Positions 35,235-44,142 of a stretch of DNA of 62,726 nt are shown piece after piece (the first letter of the stretch is position 1; each line of letters opens with the position of its first letter). The position numbers and the translations under genes were made by a program. The notes under the pieces were generated by a model. That model did no database searches. It saw only the letters and a list, made by a program, of their open reading frames with translations, and was not told the origin of the DNA. Source of the stretch: Crocosphaera sp. (GTDB lineage Bacteria; Cyanobacteriota; Cyanobacteriia; Cyanobacteriales; Microcystaceae); contig JASJDN010000026.1 of assembly GCA_030065205.1 (NCBI GenBank), positions 1 to 62,726 of the forward strand, in the 5' to 3' direction.

Positions 35235-36164
35235 GTGAGTCAGCAACTACCTTGGGAAAAGCGCGTCGGACGGGAAAGACAATGGATTTGGCGAGGTTGG
35301 CCCATTCGTTACACTTTTTTACCTTGCGAAACGGCACAAGATTCCCAAACAAAACCCCCATTAATTTTAATACATGGGTTTGGGGCTGCGGTGGAACATT
35401 GGCGACACAATATCCCCATCTTAGGGCAACATTATCGTGTCTATGCGTTGGATTTATTGGGTTTTGGTCAATCTTCTAAAGCAGCGACGGATTACACTGC
35501 GTATTTATGGGCTGAACAAATTTATAATTTTTGGCGATCGTTTATCGGTGAACCCGTTATTTTGGTGGGAAATTCTATCGGTTCTTTAGTTTGTTTAACG
35601 GCAGCGTTCAAGTATCCTGAAATGGTAGCAGGGTTAGTGATGTTAAGTTTACCGGATGTTTCTTTAAGACAAGAAATGATCCCCAAAGGATTACGCCCTA
35701 TTGTTAATACCATTGAAGGCTTTTTTAGTCCTCCTTTATTATTAAGAACATTATTTAAGATTATTCGTCGTCCTGGGGTGATTCGTCCTTGGGTTAGGGT
35801 TGCTTATTATGATAAATTAGCGATTACGGATGAATTAGTCAATATGATTACCATTCCTCCTCAAGATCACGGGGCTGCTAGAACTTTTTGTTTATTATTT
35901 GAAGGACTAAGAAACCCTCATTATTCTCCTGTTGTCAAGACAATTTTACCAAATTTAACGATGCCCATGTTATTAGTTTGGGGTCGTCAAGATAGAATGA
36001 TTCCTGTTACTTTAGCCTCCACATTTTCTAAGTTAAATCCTTTAATAACTTTAAAAGAATTAGATCAGGTGGGTCATTGCCCTCATGACGAATGTCCTGA
36101 GAAATTTAATACGATTTTATTAGATTGGCTAAAAACAGTAATTAAAGAATCTTCGATTTCGTAG
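35235..36164 (+). CDS. Alpha/beta-fold hydrolase
   Basis: 309 aa, start GTG at 35235. Standard alpha/beta hydrolase features: oxyanion loop LILIHGFGAAVEHW near residue 45, nucleophile elbow VGNSIGSLVC near 115, Asp near 255 (LLVWGRQDRMIP) and His near 283 (LDQVGHCPHDECP). It resembles cyanobacterial hydrolases of unknown substrate, related to epoxide hydrolase/haloperoxidase-like enzymes. The TAG stop lies at the edge of a palindromic repeat (see 36161-36226). Shares a divergent upstream region with infC. Confidence 0.85.
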   Translation: MSQQLPWEKRVGRERQWIWRGWPIRYTFLPCETAQDSQTKPPLILIHGFGAAVEHWRHNIPILGQHYRVYALDLLGFGQSSKAATDYTAYLWAEQIYNFWRSFIGEPVILVGNSIGSLVCLTAAFKYPEMVAGLVMLSLPDVSLRQEMIPKGLRPIVNTIEGFFSPPLLLRTLFKIIRRPGVIRPWVRVAYYDKLAITDELVNMITIPPQDHGAARTFCLLFEGLRNPHYSPVVKTILPNLTMPMLLVWGRQDRMIPVTLASTFSKLNPLITLKELDQVGHCPHDECPEKFNTILLDWLKTVIKESSIS

Positions 36165-36226
36165 GGTGGGTTAGACGGCTATAATTGAAGTTATCACAGG
36201 AATATAACAATCCGTCGTAACCCACC
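36161..36226. repeat. Palindromic GGTGGGTTA repeat (MITE-like)
   Basis: GGTGGGTTAGACGG (36165-36178) pairs with CCGTCGTAACCCACC (36212-36226), a near-perfect inverted repeat with a single-base bulge and a 33-base interior. The outer sequence GTAGGG at 36161 supplies the TAG stop codon of the hydrolase gene. Related GGTGGG/CCCACC palindromes occur around 13026. Confidence 0.7.
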
Positions 36227-36331
36227 TTCTGAATACCGTTTCTTGGACTCATAAGGTACACTTAACACCTGCCTCCTGCCTCAAAGAAATAACCTTTTTC
36301 CTTCACAAGTATGGGAACTACTCTATATGAT

Positions 36332-36895
36332 TTAAACTTTTAACCAACTAAAAACATCACCGACAGTTAATTGTAGTTCATCTAAAAAATTGGGCATCGG
36401 TAAGCTATCTTCTGCATCTTCTAATAATAGGGGTTGTTGTTGAGGAAGAAAGACCAAAATTGATTGAGTTTCAGGATCAATTAACCAACCTAATTCCGTT
36501 CCATAATTGAGACAATGTAAAATATTACCTGTTACTTTAACATAACTTTGATTCGGGGAGATAATCTCAATCGTCCAGTCAGGATGAGTTAGACAACTAT
36601 TAGCAACATCACCATTTTCTTCGCGGGGAATTCTCTCCCATTGTAAAACAACAACATCAGGAACGATAGAACGACCGCCAAAGGTACAACGGAGTTCAGG
36701 AAAGGCATAGGCAATTTTTTTGGCTTTGGTGATAGCGTTAATTGCCATAATTAATTCGGCTTGAATACGACTATGTTTTCCTTGGGGCATGGGTTTTTGT
36801 GTAATTTTACCGTTACTATATTCCTGGGCTGGTTTTGTTTCAGGAAGTTCCAAAAATTCATCTAATGTTAAAGGTTTATTCTGAGTTTGTACCAT
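36332..36895 (-). CDS. Uma2-family (DUF820) putative endonuclease
   Basis: 187 aa, PD-(D/E)XK-like fold. Family marks: LTLDEFLELPETKPAQEYSNGKI at the start, HSRIQAELIMAINAI, the SIVPDVVVLQWER strand with Asp, and the catalytic-type TIEIISPNQS with GWLIDPETQSILVF. Uma2 proteins are multiplied in cyanobacteria and their biological role is unsettled. Single gene; a small repeat of CTGCCTC units lies upstream in the neighbouring spacer. Confidence 0.88.
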   Translation of the reverse strand: MVQTQNKPLTLDEFLELPETKPAQEYSNGKITQKPMPQGKHSRIQAELIMAINAITKAKKIAYAFPELRCTFGGRSIVPDVVVLQWERIPREENGDVANSCLTHPDWTIEIISPNQSYVKVTGNILHCLNYGTELGWLIDPETQSILVFLPQQQPLLLEDAEDSLPMPNFLDELQLTVGDVFSWLKV

Positions 36896-37007
36896 AATAT
36901 TTTCTGAAAATTGATTGATTAATTTGATGTTTGAGCCATTTGCGTAATAAAGCCCGAATTAACGGGCTTTTTATTTCATTAATTTCAGTTAGAATCCTCA
37001 AAGGAAT

Positions 37008-37670
37008 TCAATTTAGAGGCTCACCAGTTCTAAGGTCATAATACCTCAATTCTCGAATTCCTCGGCCATTCAAGACATATTGACTGGAAATATTTCTGAA
37101 GTCGTCTAGCGTGAAGTTTTCTGGTCTTCTTCTAATAAATGGCCGACTGTCTTCTGGAGAATCAGCATTTAAAAAATTAACAAAGGTTTGAGAACCAAGC
37201 ACTCTGGGACTAATTTCTTGTCGGACTGCTGTTCTTCTCGACATCGCACTAGGAAACTCTAAAAACCGATTATAATAGTTGACATCCTGCCAAACGTTAT
37301 CCTGCTCAACGTTATCCTGCCAAACGTCACCCTCATTTCCCATTTGTCTTTGCCGACGAACATAACTATGAATATCAGCATAGGTTCTCATCGGTCTTTG
37401 GGGTCTTCGGATAATTGCACTATCCACAGGGAGGGAAGTGGAATTATCAACAGGAACTCGACGACTGAAAGTGCGTTCTGCTTGTTGGTTTGCTTGGGGT
37501 TGAGTTCTAGGGTTGTTTTGATTACACATATAGGACAAATCGACGGTTTGACCGGCTTGATTTACCATATAACATTGGGGAACTGCTTGAACTATTCCCG
37601 CACCCATTAATAGGGTTATAAACGTTGATAGTCCAGCAACAGAAAACAATTTTTGCGTTAATGTCATCAT
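37008..37670 (-). CDS. Secreted cyanobacterial protein with CYMVN motif, unknown
   Basis: 220 aa from the ATG at 37670, preferred over a GTG at 37679 because GAGG lies a good distance upstream of the ATG. A signal peptide (about residues 3-25, cleavage after VQA) is followed by CYMVNQAGQTVDLSYMCNQ, a Cys-Cys pattern I have seen in other small secreted cyanobacterial proteins. The rest is Arg/Gln rich with no known domain. Three exact-length 15-base repeats (37284-37328) encode a WQDN-type repeat in the middle. Confidence 0.6.
   Translation of the reverse strand: MMTLTQKLFSVAGLSTFITLLMGAGIVQAVPQCYMVNQAGQTVDLSYMCNQNNPRTQPQANQQAERTFSRRVPVDNSTSLPVDSAIIRRPQRPMRTYADIHSYVRRQRQMGNEGDVWQDNVEQDNVWQDVNYYNRFLEFPSAMSRRTAVRQEISPRVLGSQTFVNFLNADSPEDSRPFIRRRPENFTLDDFRNISSQYVLNGRGIRELRYYDLRTGEPLN
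37284..37328. repeat. Three tandem 15-base repeats inside the secreted-protein gene
   Basis: Units at 37284-37298, 37299-37313 and 37314-37328 differ at only one to three positions each. On the coding strand they give three in-frame five-residue units, so copy-number change would not shift the frame. Confidence 0.85.
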
Positions 37671-37816
37671 ATCTCTCACCTCAATTGTTTTACGAGGTTA
37701 TTTGCGAGAGTTTCTTCTCTACTTTGATCCTACTTATGAACTCGAGTTATCCCTTTAATATCTTCTCAAGTTGATAAGTAATTTAACATTTATTCTTGGT
37801 TCTTAATATTAACATT

Positions 37817-38476
37817 TTAATTAGTCAAACAATACTGATGAGCAAGAAACAATAAACTACAGACTTCTTCATCGGTGGTTTGGGAAAAATCATCGTACCA
37901 AAGACTAATAGAGTTGAGATGTTCTGGTTTTTTTAGAACCATTACTTCATCAACTTCATAGCTTAATTCTTGGCAAACAGACGGAGGTGCAATAGGAACA
38001 GCAATTATAATTTTTTTTGCCTGTTGTTTTTTAATAATTGCGATCGCTGCTTTAATAGTTGAACCGGTAGCAATCCCATCATCGACTAAAATAACCGTTT
38101 GATTATAAATTTTAGGAAAGGGTTGCTCTCCGCGATAAACTTGTTCTCGACGACGTAATTCTTGTTGTTCTTTTTCAGTAACCTGTTCTATAATTTGAGG
38201 GGATATATTAGACCAATGAATAATATCTGTATTGAGAATTCGTACCCCTCCTAACGCGATCGCACCCATTGCAAGTTCGGGACGCTCAGGAACCCCTAAT
38301 TTTCTTACTAAACAGATATCTAGAGGGAGATTTAATTGTTTAGCGATAGGATAAGCAACGGGAACCCCTCCTCTGGGTAATGCTAACACAATCGTATTAT
38401 CTTGATTTTTATAGCTTTCTAATTTTTCAGCTAATTGTTGTCCGGCTTCTGTGCGATCATGAAAGCGACTCTTCAT
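37817..38476 (-). CDS. Phosphoribosyltransferase family protein
   Basis: 219 aa, type I phosphoribosyltransferase fold. The PRPP-binding loop is VILVDDGIATGSTIKAAI near residues 122-139, and the N-terminal region has TIVLALPRGGVPVAYPIA. This arrangement is typical of the conserved 'phosphoribosyltransferase' proteins often annotated near stress or dienelactone hydrolase genes; the substrate base is unknown. Divergent from the EamA transporter, with a 167-base gap holding both promoters. Confidence 0.85.
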   Translation of the reverse strand: MKSRFHDRTEAGQQLAEKLESYKNQDNTIVLALPRGGVPVAYPIAKQLNLPLDICLVRKLGVPERPELAMGAIALGGVRILNTDIIHWSNISPQIIEQVTEKEQQELRRREQVYRGEQPFPKIYNQTVILVDDGIATGSTIKAAIAIIKKQQAKKIIIAVPIAPPSVCQELSYEVDEVMVLKKPEHLNSISLWYDDFSQTTDEEVCSLLFLAHQYCLTN

Positions 38477-38643
38477 GGTATTTTTCCCCCAGATTATGTC
38501 TTATCCTAAGTTATTTTTTGTGGCGTTTAACTAGGATTAAAACTTGTTTATCATTTCTATTGTAACATTTTTTCCTAGCTCAATCGGTTTTTGTGTTACA
38601 AAATATAAATATAAACTTGATTGATATTGATTATTTTAAATTA

Positions 38644-39561
38644 ATGCGATCGCCTCAACTTTGGCAAGTTACCCTTATTTTAACCCTTGGCATTTTATCG
38701 GTTTCTTCTACAGCCATTTTCATCCGTCTTGCGCTACAAGCTTCAGGGACATTGGGGTTAGAATTTAGTCTTTTCTTAGCAGCATCTCGTTTGATTATTG
38801 CTTCAGTTGTCTTACTCCCTGCTTGGCGAACTGTTGTTACCAATAAGGTAACTCCTAAAGCTTATTATTATGCCATTGGGGCAGGATTTTCTTTAGCATT
38901 ACATTTTGTTTGTTGGATCACTTCTTTATCCTTTACTTCTATTGCTGCATCTACAACTTTGGTCACGACTAATCCGATTTGGGTGGCTATTTTATCTTGG
39001 TTTTGGTTTAAAGAAAAGTTAAAAAAATTAACTATTGTTGGGATTATTATTGCTTTGTTTGGTGGTATTTTAATCGCATTAGGAAGCAGTGATTCCAATA
39101 GTTCATACACTCAACCCCTATTAGGTAATACCTTAGCTTTGATGGGAGCTTTTTTTGTTAGTTTTTACTTAATTTTTGGTAAATTATCCCAACAAGAAGG
39201 ATTAAAAATTAGCAGTTATAGTGTCATTGTTTATACAATGGCTGCTATGCTTCTTTTTCCTTTACCGTTTATCTTTGGTTCTGGTTATATGAATTATTCT
39301 AATTCTGTTTATTTTTATGTGATTTTAATGGCTATTTTTTCTCAATTAATTGGCCATACTAGCATAAATTGGTCAGTGCGTTATATATCTCCTACTTTAA
39401 TCACTTTAGCTATTTTATTTGAACCGATTGGCTCTAGTTTTTTGGGGTTTTTCATCTTTAAAGAAATCCCTTCAATTTTAGTGTTAATGGGGGCGATTAT
39501 TATTTTATTTGGTGTTATTATTTCTGTCCTGAGTTCTCGGTATAAGGATAAATTCGCTTAG
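38644..39561 (+). CDS. EamA/DMT-family transporter
   Basis: 305 aa from the ATG at 38644; a GTG at 38593 would add 17 polar residues. About ten transmembrane helices in two EamA repeats: the first ends around ATTLVTTNPIWVAILSWFWFKEKLK, the second around SPTLITLAILFEPIGSSFLGFFIFKE. DMT proteins export amino acids or other metabolites, and the substrate is not clear here. The last 44 bases overlap the end of the convergent amidohydrolase gene. Confidence 0.87.
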   Translation: MRSPQLWQVTLILTLGILSVSSTAIFIRLALQASGTLGLEFSLFLAASRLIIASVVLLPAWRTVVTNKVTPKAYYYAIGAGFSLALHFVCWITSLSFTSIAASTTLVTTNPIWVAILSWFWFKEKLKKLTIVGIIIALFGGILIALGSSDSNSSYTQPLLGNTLALMGAFFVSFYLIFGKLSQQEGLKISSYSVIVYTMAAMLLFPLPFIFGSGYMNYSNSVYFYVILMAIFSQLIGHTSINWSVRYISPTLITLAILFEPIGSSFLGFFIFKEIPSILVLMGAIIILFGVIISVLSSRYKDKFA

Positions 39562-40663
39562 CATTGCTTTGTAAAATGTTGATAGCTATTTCTAAGGCTT
39601 CTTCTTCTCCTAAATCTCCATCTTTAACCGCTTCTTCTAAGACTTCAGCCAATAATTTTCTTCCCCATTTTGCTCCTAAATAATACAATTCTGGGATATT
39701 ATGGGCATCAGAAGAATATAAAATTTTTGTAGTCGGTGCTAATTCTAATAATTCCTTTAATACCCGTTTCATTCCTTGGATACTTAAGGACGGAATAGCT
39801 AACCCAAAATCTAAATAAACTTGAGGGTAAACAGACGCTAAATATCCTGCTTCTTTGGTATAGGGATAAGAAGCGTGTAATAGAATAATAGGAACCTCTT
39901 TCCATCGAGGATTTTCTAATAGTTGACGTAAACATAAGGGGTTACTAAAGCGTAAATCCAAGTCGCGATCGCCAAACCCTGTATGAAACTGAATTGGTAG
40001 CTTATTCTCGGCAGCAATATCTAAGGCAATACCGAGTAAAAAATCAATTAAAATTTTATCAGTTAAGCGAATCTTTTGATTAGTATTATCTTGTCTTATT
40101 TGTCTAAATCTTAGTTCAGCCGTAGGTTTAGGGATAGCTTCGATGGTTAAACCACTGCGATAAGCGGCAATACTTTTTAATCCTATTACTTCAGAGGATT
40201 TTGACTCTATTGTTTGTCTAAACTGTTCTAAAAATTCATCAAAATCGTTTATGGTGTTGATTAAATTTTCTGCTAAGTATTCTAACCTAATTAATCGAAA
40301 AACTAAAGTAAACTGTTGATGCCATTGCCAAGGTAAAATAAAGTCAGGTAAAAAGCCATCGTCTAAAAAGATACTCTCTAAATTAGCAGAATTAAAACAT
40401 TTTTGGCTTAATTCCTCTATTCCTAATGTTTGACGAGTTTTGATAATAGATTCTTCTATGGGATCACAATTTAATAACGCTCCAATATCCCTTAAACTGC
40501 GTCTAAAAAATAAGGTATAATGAGCATGGTAATTCAAAATTTCAGGATCGTTTCCTTCTGTGAATGCCGTCGTATAAGCAGCATTATCAACCCATTTTGG
40601 TTGTAATAAATTATGACAGTGATGATCAATCGCTGGAATTTCAAAGATATCCTTTTTAAGCAT
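39518..40663 (-). CDS. Amidohydrolase-2 family metal-dependent hydrolase
   Basis: 381 aa from the ATG at 40663 (an upstream alternative would add 8 residues). TIM-barrel amidohydrolase: the first metal motif is IDHHCHN near residue 12, then FHTGFGDRDLDL near 225, LLHASYPYTKEAGYL near 260 and the final metal Asp in YSSDAHNIPELYYLG near 325. It resembles the FluG N-terminal/COG2159 branch. Possible activities include decarboxylation or amide/lactone hydrolysis; no substrate can be named. Its 3' end overlaps the EamA gene. Confidence 0.82.
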   Translation of the reverse strand: MLKKDIFEIPAIDHHCHNLLQPKWVDNAAYTTAFTEGNDPEILNYHAHYTLFFRRSLRDIGALLNCDPIEESIIKTRQTLGIEELSQKCFNSANLESIFLDDGFLPDFILPWQWHQQFTLVFRLIRLEYLAENLINTINDFDEFLEQFRQTIESKSSEVIGLKSIAAYRSGLTIEAIPKPTAELRFRQIRQDNTNQKIRLTDKILIDFLLGIALDIAAENKLPIQFHTGFGDRDLDLRFSNPLCLRQLLENPRWKEVPIILLHASYPYTKEAGYLASVYPQVYLDFGLAIPSLSIQGMKRVLKELLELAPTTKILYSSDAHNIPELYYLGAKWGRKLLAEVLEEAVKDGDLGEEEALEIAINILQSNAKRIYPYTENSGQK

Positions 40664-40861
40664 TATTTTTTCTCTGTTTTTTAACAATTTTACCTTAGGT
40701 ATAAGTAGTAAGACGAAAAATCAGTTATAAATCGGATGTTATTAATACCATAGACGAGTTTTATTGTCAACCAGTTGCAAGAATAATTTACATTTGGTAA
40801 TATTAATTTATAGGAGGCATAACAAACCTTCGATCACTAATGTTTAATGGAGTGACGAGTG

Positions 40862-41092
40862 ATGAATAAGTATAAATACAATAAGGCGACTTCTTTCAAG
40901 AAGAACAAAGATGAAGGAATGAGCTTATTATCCCTGTTATTCTTTATGATGGGTGCAGTCAACGTTTATGGCCATTTACAAGGTAGTGATAACCAGGTGA
41001 CTAACACTAACGATAATGATGTAACTGGTTTATTGAAAGTGGGTATTTTTGCTATGTTTTTGGCGGCAGTTATTGAACTTTTGGTCATTTAA
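40862..41092 (+). CDS. Small membrane protein, unknown
   Basis: 76 aa with a basic N-terminus (NKYKYNKATSFKKNKDEG) and two hydrophobic stretches (LLSLLFFMMGAVNVYGHL and GIFAMFLAAVIELLVI) separated by an Asn/Asp-rich loop. GTG directly upstream of the ATG is an alternative start. A hairpin ending at 41174 follows. No relatives recognised. Confidence 0.5.
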   Translation: MNKYKYNKATSFKKNKDEGMSLLSLLFFMMGAVNVYGHLQGSDNQVTNTNDNDVTGLLKVGIFAMFLAAVIELLVI

Positions 41093-41134
41093 CCTTATTT
41101 TGGACTGAAATTGTTAATGAAAGAATTATTATAA

Positions 41135-41174
41135 GGGAGTAAATAAAAGCCTTGGAACTGTGGCTTTTGCTCCC
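41135..41174. terminator. Two-layer hairpin between convergent genes
   Basis: Outer GGGAG (41135-41139)/CTCCC (41170-41174) and inner AAAAGCC (41145-41151)/GGCTTTT (41162-41168). It lies between the small membrane protein and modA, which converge, and probably terminates both. Confidence 0.65.
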
Positions 41175-41185
41175 CATATTATTTA

Positions 41186-41968
41186 CTAATTTTCAGGTTT
41201 GGTAAACCCATAATCTCCAAAAACTGCTTGGGCTTTTTCTTCCAATAGAAAGTCAACAAACTTCTTTGCTTCTTCAGAATTTTTACTTTCTTTAACCACA
41301 GCAACAGGATAAACAATAGGAGAGTGTGTTCCTTTGGGTGCAGTATCCGTTATTGTTACTTTATCAGAAACTTTTGCATCAGTACCATAGACAATACCAG
41401 CATCAACATTTCCCGTTTCCACATAGAAAAGAACTTGACGAACATCCTTCCCATAAACTAATTTTGGTGTTAACTTATCGTAAGATTTCAAAGAGCTTAA
41501 CACTTCCTTTCCGTATTGTCCAGCCGGCACACTATCGGGATTACCTAAAGCAATTCTATCTAACTTTGCAGTGGGTAAGGTTTCAAACGTAACCGTTTCT
41601 GAGTTATCTTTGGGTATAACTAAAACAACATTATTTTCCAGTAAATTTTTACGAGTTTCTGTCAACAATAAATCCTTATCTTGTAGTTCATTCATTTGTT
41701 TAGGTGCAGCAGAAATAAAAATGTCTGTTGGCGCACCTTGTTCGATTTGTTGTTGCAAAGAACCCGACGAACCAAAATTATAAACAATCTCTACATCAGG
41801 ATTTTCTTGTTGATAAAGTGGTAAAACCGCTTTCATTGCATCTTGAACACTAGAAGCAACCGATACTGTCAAAGTCATTTTAGAAGCATCTTGTTGATTA
41901 AGAGTCGATGCAGTACAAGCTGTCACAAAAGTCGCTAATGCTAACGCAAGCAATTGTTTTCTTTTCAT
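41186..41968 (-). CDS. modA: Molybdate ABC transporter substrate-binding protein
   Basis: 260 aa periplasmic binding protein. An N-terminal lipoprotein-type signal ends in VTACTAS (Cys near residue 18). Diagnostic blocks: LTVSVASSVQDAMKAVLPLYQQ, the oxyanion-binding YNFGSSGSLQQQIEQGAPTDIFISAA, and NVDAGIVYGTDAKV. It captures molybdate for nitrate reductase and nitrogenase cofactors. No modB or modC is in the window, so modA stands alone. Confidence 0.92.
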   Translation of the reverse strand: MKRKQLLALALATFVTACTASTLNQQDASKMTLTVSVASSVQDAMKAVLPLYQQENPDVEIVYNFGSSGSLQQQIEQGAPTDIFISAAPKQMNELQDKDLLLTETRKNLLENNVVLVIPKDNSETVTFETLPTAKLDRIALGNPDSVPAGQYGKEVLSSLKSYDKLTPKLVYGKDVRQVLFYVETGNVDAGIVYGTDAKVSDKVTITDTAPKGTHSPIVYPVAVVKESKNSEEAKKFVDFLLEEKAQAVFGDYGFTKPEN

Positions 41969-42190
41969 AAATATTGATTACCATCGGGTTCATCTAGAGG
42001 TATGCTAAAAACAATTATGAAGCTAGTCTCTAAAATTAACATTTTTTTAATTTGTAGGTCATTAAATTTTTCACTGGTTAAAACTGTGATCATCCTGTCT
42101 ATTAAACAAGAAAAAAAAGTTCCAGATAGCAAAAAATAAACTAAAATATTATCACAATCAGTATTTAGGTCACTTTATCACTGTGTAATC

Positions 42191-43471
42191 ATGTCGAACA
42201 ATGACAATAAAAAATCGGCTCTTTTTGATTTCGGCTGTTTAGTAGAATTATGTATTTTTTTCTTAATGCTTGGTGGCGGTTATTGGTATTTCTTTATAAA
42301 AAAGAATCATACTTTACCTGGTTTCATTGCCAATCATCCAGTGGTGATTGAATTATCAAATAAATATCCTAATTTACCTATTCCTATTAAAAATACTGAA
42401 GAAAATACCATAACATCAAGTCAACCACCAAAAACTGAACCAATTGTACCTGAATCTCCGCCAACCAATAATAGTGAGCCTCAAACAACTTCCCTGGAAC
42501 CTAATAATAATAAAAGTCCAGAAAAGCCAACCAATGAAGCTATTAAACCTGAGACACAGAAACCTCCCGAAAAAGCATTAACCCCTTGGGAAAAGAAAAA
42601 AATTAGAGGCATCTATTTAAGTCGCTATCAAGTTACAAATAATGCTAGTGAATCAACTATTCGTCAACGAGTCAGATATTATAAAAGCCAAGGATTTAAT
42701 ACCATTATTCATGGGGTTTGGGGTAACGGTTGCACCATGTATAATAGTGTGGTCATGCAGGAAACATTAGGTTATAATAGTTGTCCTAATCAATTTAATT
42801 CCCAATGGTTAACCTGGTTAATTGAGGAGGCACATAAACAGGGGATGGAAGTCCATGCTTACTTTGAAAAAGGGATAAAAATCGATAAAAATAGTCCTAT
42901 TTTTGATAAAGCGATTGAAAATAAATGGTTAGTTCCTGGTGTGGATAGAACCTATAGTAATATTGAACATTATGTCCTAGATGTAGAAGTACCAGAAATT
43001 GCCAAGTTTTTCACCAATATTGTCGTCGAATTCGTCAAAAAATATCCTCAAATTGATGCAGTTCAATGGGATGATTATTTAGGTTACCATGCAGAATTGC
43101 CTGGAAAAGTGGATCGAACAGCTAAATTAACTCAGTTTAGTAAAAAGATGATTTCAGAAGTAAAAAAAGCCAACAATTCAGTGAGTTTTGATATTAGTCA
43201 TCATAACCCTTATTGGTCAAAAAGATATTTTGCTGCTGACTGGGAAAATTGGGGAGTAGATAGGGTGTTTATTCAAGCTTACAATGAAAACAATTTTAAA
43301 GAAGAATTAAACTATGGTGCAAAATACGATGGAATTGCCATAACCGATCAACAATTACATCGTTTAGAAGAACTTGCGAATAATAAAAATATTGATAGTG
43401 TCCTTGTGTTTCCCCTGTCAGGAAAACCAGAAGAAACTGCTTCCCGTGTTAAAAATAGTTTTAATAAATAA
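42191..43471 (+). CDS. GHL10-type (glycoside-hydrolase-like) exported protein
   Basis: 426 aa. One N-terminal transmembrane/signal segment (about residues 18-36), a Pro/Asn/Thr-rich linker to residue 135, then a TIM-barrel-like domain starting IRGIYLSRYQVTNN. Family-type motifs: GFNTIIHGVWGNG, AHKQGMEVHAYFEKG, AVQWDDYLGYH (acidic active-site candidate) and FIQAYNENNF. It matches the DUF187/GHL10 group of predicted polysaccharide hydrolases. The exact substrate is unknown, and it probably acts at the cell surface. Confidence 0.78.
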   Translation: MSNNDNKKSALFDFGCLVELCIFFLMLGGGYWYFFIKKNHTLPGFIANHPVVIELSNKYPNLPIPIKNTEENTITSSQPPKTEPIVPESPPTNNSEPQTTSLEPNNNKSPEKPTNEAIKPETQKPPEKALTPWEKKKIRGIYLSRYQVTNNASESTIRQRVRYYKSQGFNTIIHGVWGNGCTMYNSVVMQETLGYNSCPNQFNSQWLTWLIEEAHKQGMEVHAYFEKGIKIDKNSPIFDKAIENKWLVPGVDRTYSNIEHYVLDVEVPEIAKFFTNIVVEFVKKYPQIDAVQWDDYLGYHAELPGKVDRTAKLTQFSKKMISEVKKANNSVSFDISHHNPYWSKRYFAADWENWGVDRVFIQAYNENNFKEELNYGAKYDGIAITDQQLHRLEELANNKNIDSVLVFPLSGKPEETASRVKNSFNK

Positions 43472-43478
43472 CTTGAAT

Positions 43479-43724
43479 TCAAAGATTATTCCATTGCTCA
43501 ATCATAGTTCCAGAGGATTTTCTGGGAGTTTCAGGACAAGGTGAATTGTCTTTTTTCAATGCTTCTAAATAAGCTAAAACAGCTTCAATGATATTTTGTT
43601 CTGCTTCTGCAAAATCTTTGCCAAAAGAAGATACATAATTTAAGTCTGGTACAGTCGCAATAACAGAATTACTATCAATATCAAAGCTATATTCTACTGG
43701 AAATTCAAGCCTGTTCATTTTCAT
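43479..43724 (-). CDS. Orphan HicB-family antitoxin-like protein
   Basis: 81 aa. The N-terminal 65 residues fit the HicB RNase-H-like fold (FPVEYSFDIDSNSVIATVPDLNY, GKDFAEAEQNIIEAVLAYLEAL). The usual C-terminal DNA-binding helix-turn-helix is short or absent, and no hicA lies on either side. It may be a solitary regulator or the remains of a toxin-antitoxin pair. Confidence 0.72.
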   Translation of the reverse strand: MKMNRLEFPVEYSFDIDSNSVIATVPDLNYVSSFGKDFAEAEQNIIEAVLAYLEALKKDNSPCPETPRKSSGTMIEQWNNL

Positions 43725-44142
43725 TGATTATAAATCTTTCAAACTTATTATAATTCTAACATCTGCTTAACAAAATATGTTGCTATCGCCATCATCGATC
43801 ATTAAGTAATAAAATACACAGTTAAAAATTAATTAAATTTTCAAACAGTAGCAAAAACCTAGATTAAACTAAATGGAAAGCAAAATTAGGCTATATCGAC
43901 AGCATCGGGTTAATAACGTTCTGAATAAAGGGTTATCAGTTTGTCAACAAATGCTCAATTTAGATTCCTGACTAAACTAAACTCAAGGCTTCATCTAGTT
44001 CAGTCATTGTCCTTAATAATTGTTAATCAATAGATGAAGCAAAAACAAAGAAGAGTTTAAAGTTTCTTCTTAAACCGTTAATAACCCTGAGAATATTAAC
44101 AACAAACTTTTAACCCATAAACGAAAGCAAGGAAGGTTAAAT
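43725..44142. other. 418-base spacer upstream of pntAA
   Basis: No gene is visible. The notable structure is a perfect 10-bp inverted repeat, GCTTCATCTA (43988-43997) and TAGATGAAGC (44031-44040), which would form a large hairpin with a 33-base loop about 100 bases before the pntAA start. Confidence 0.6.
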
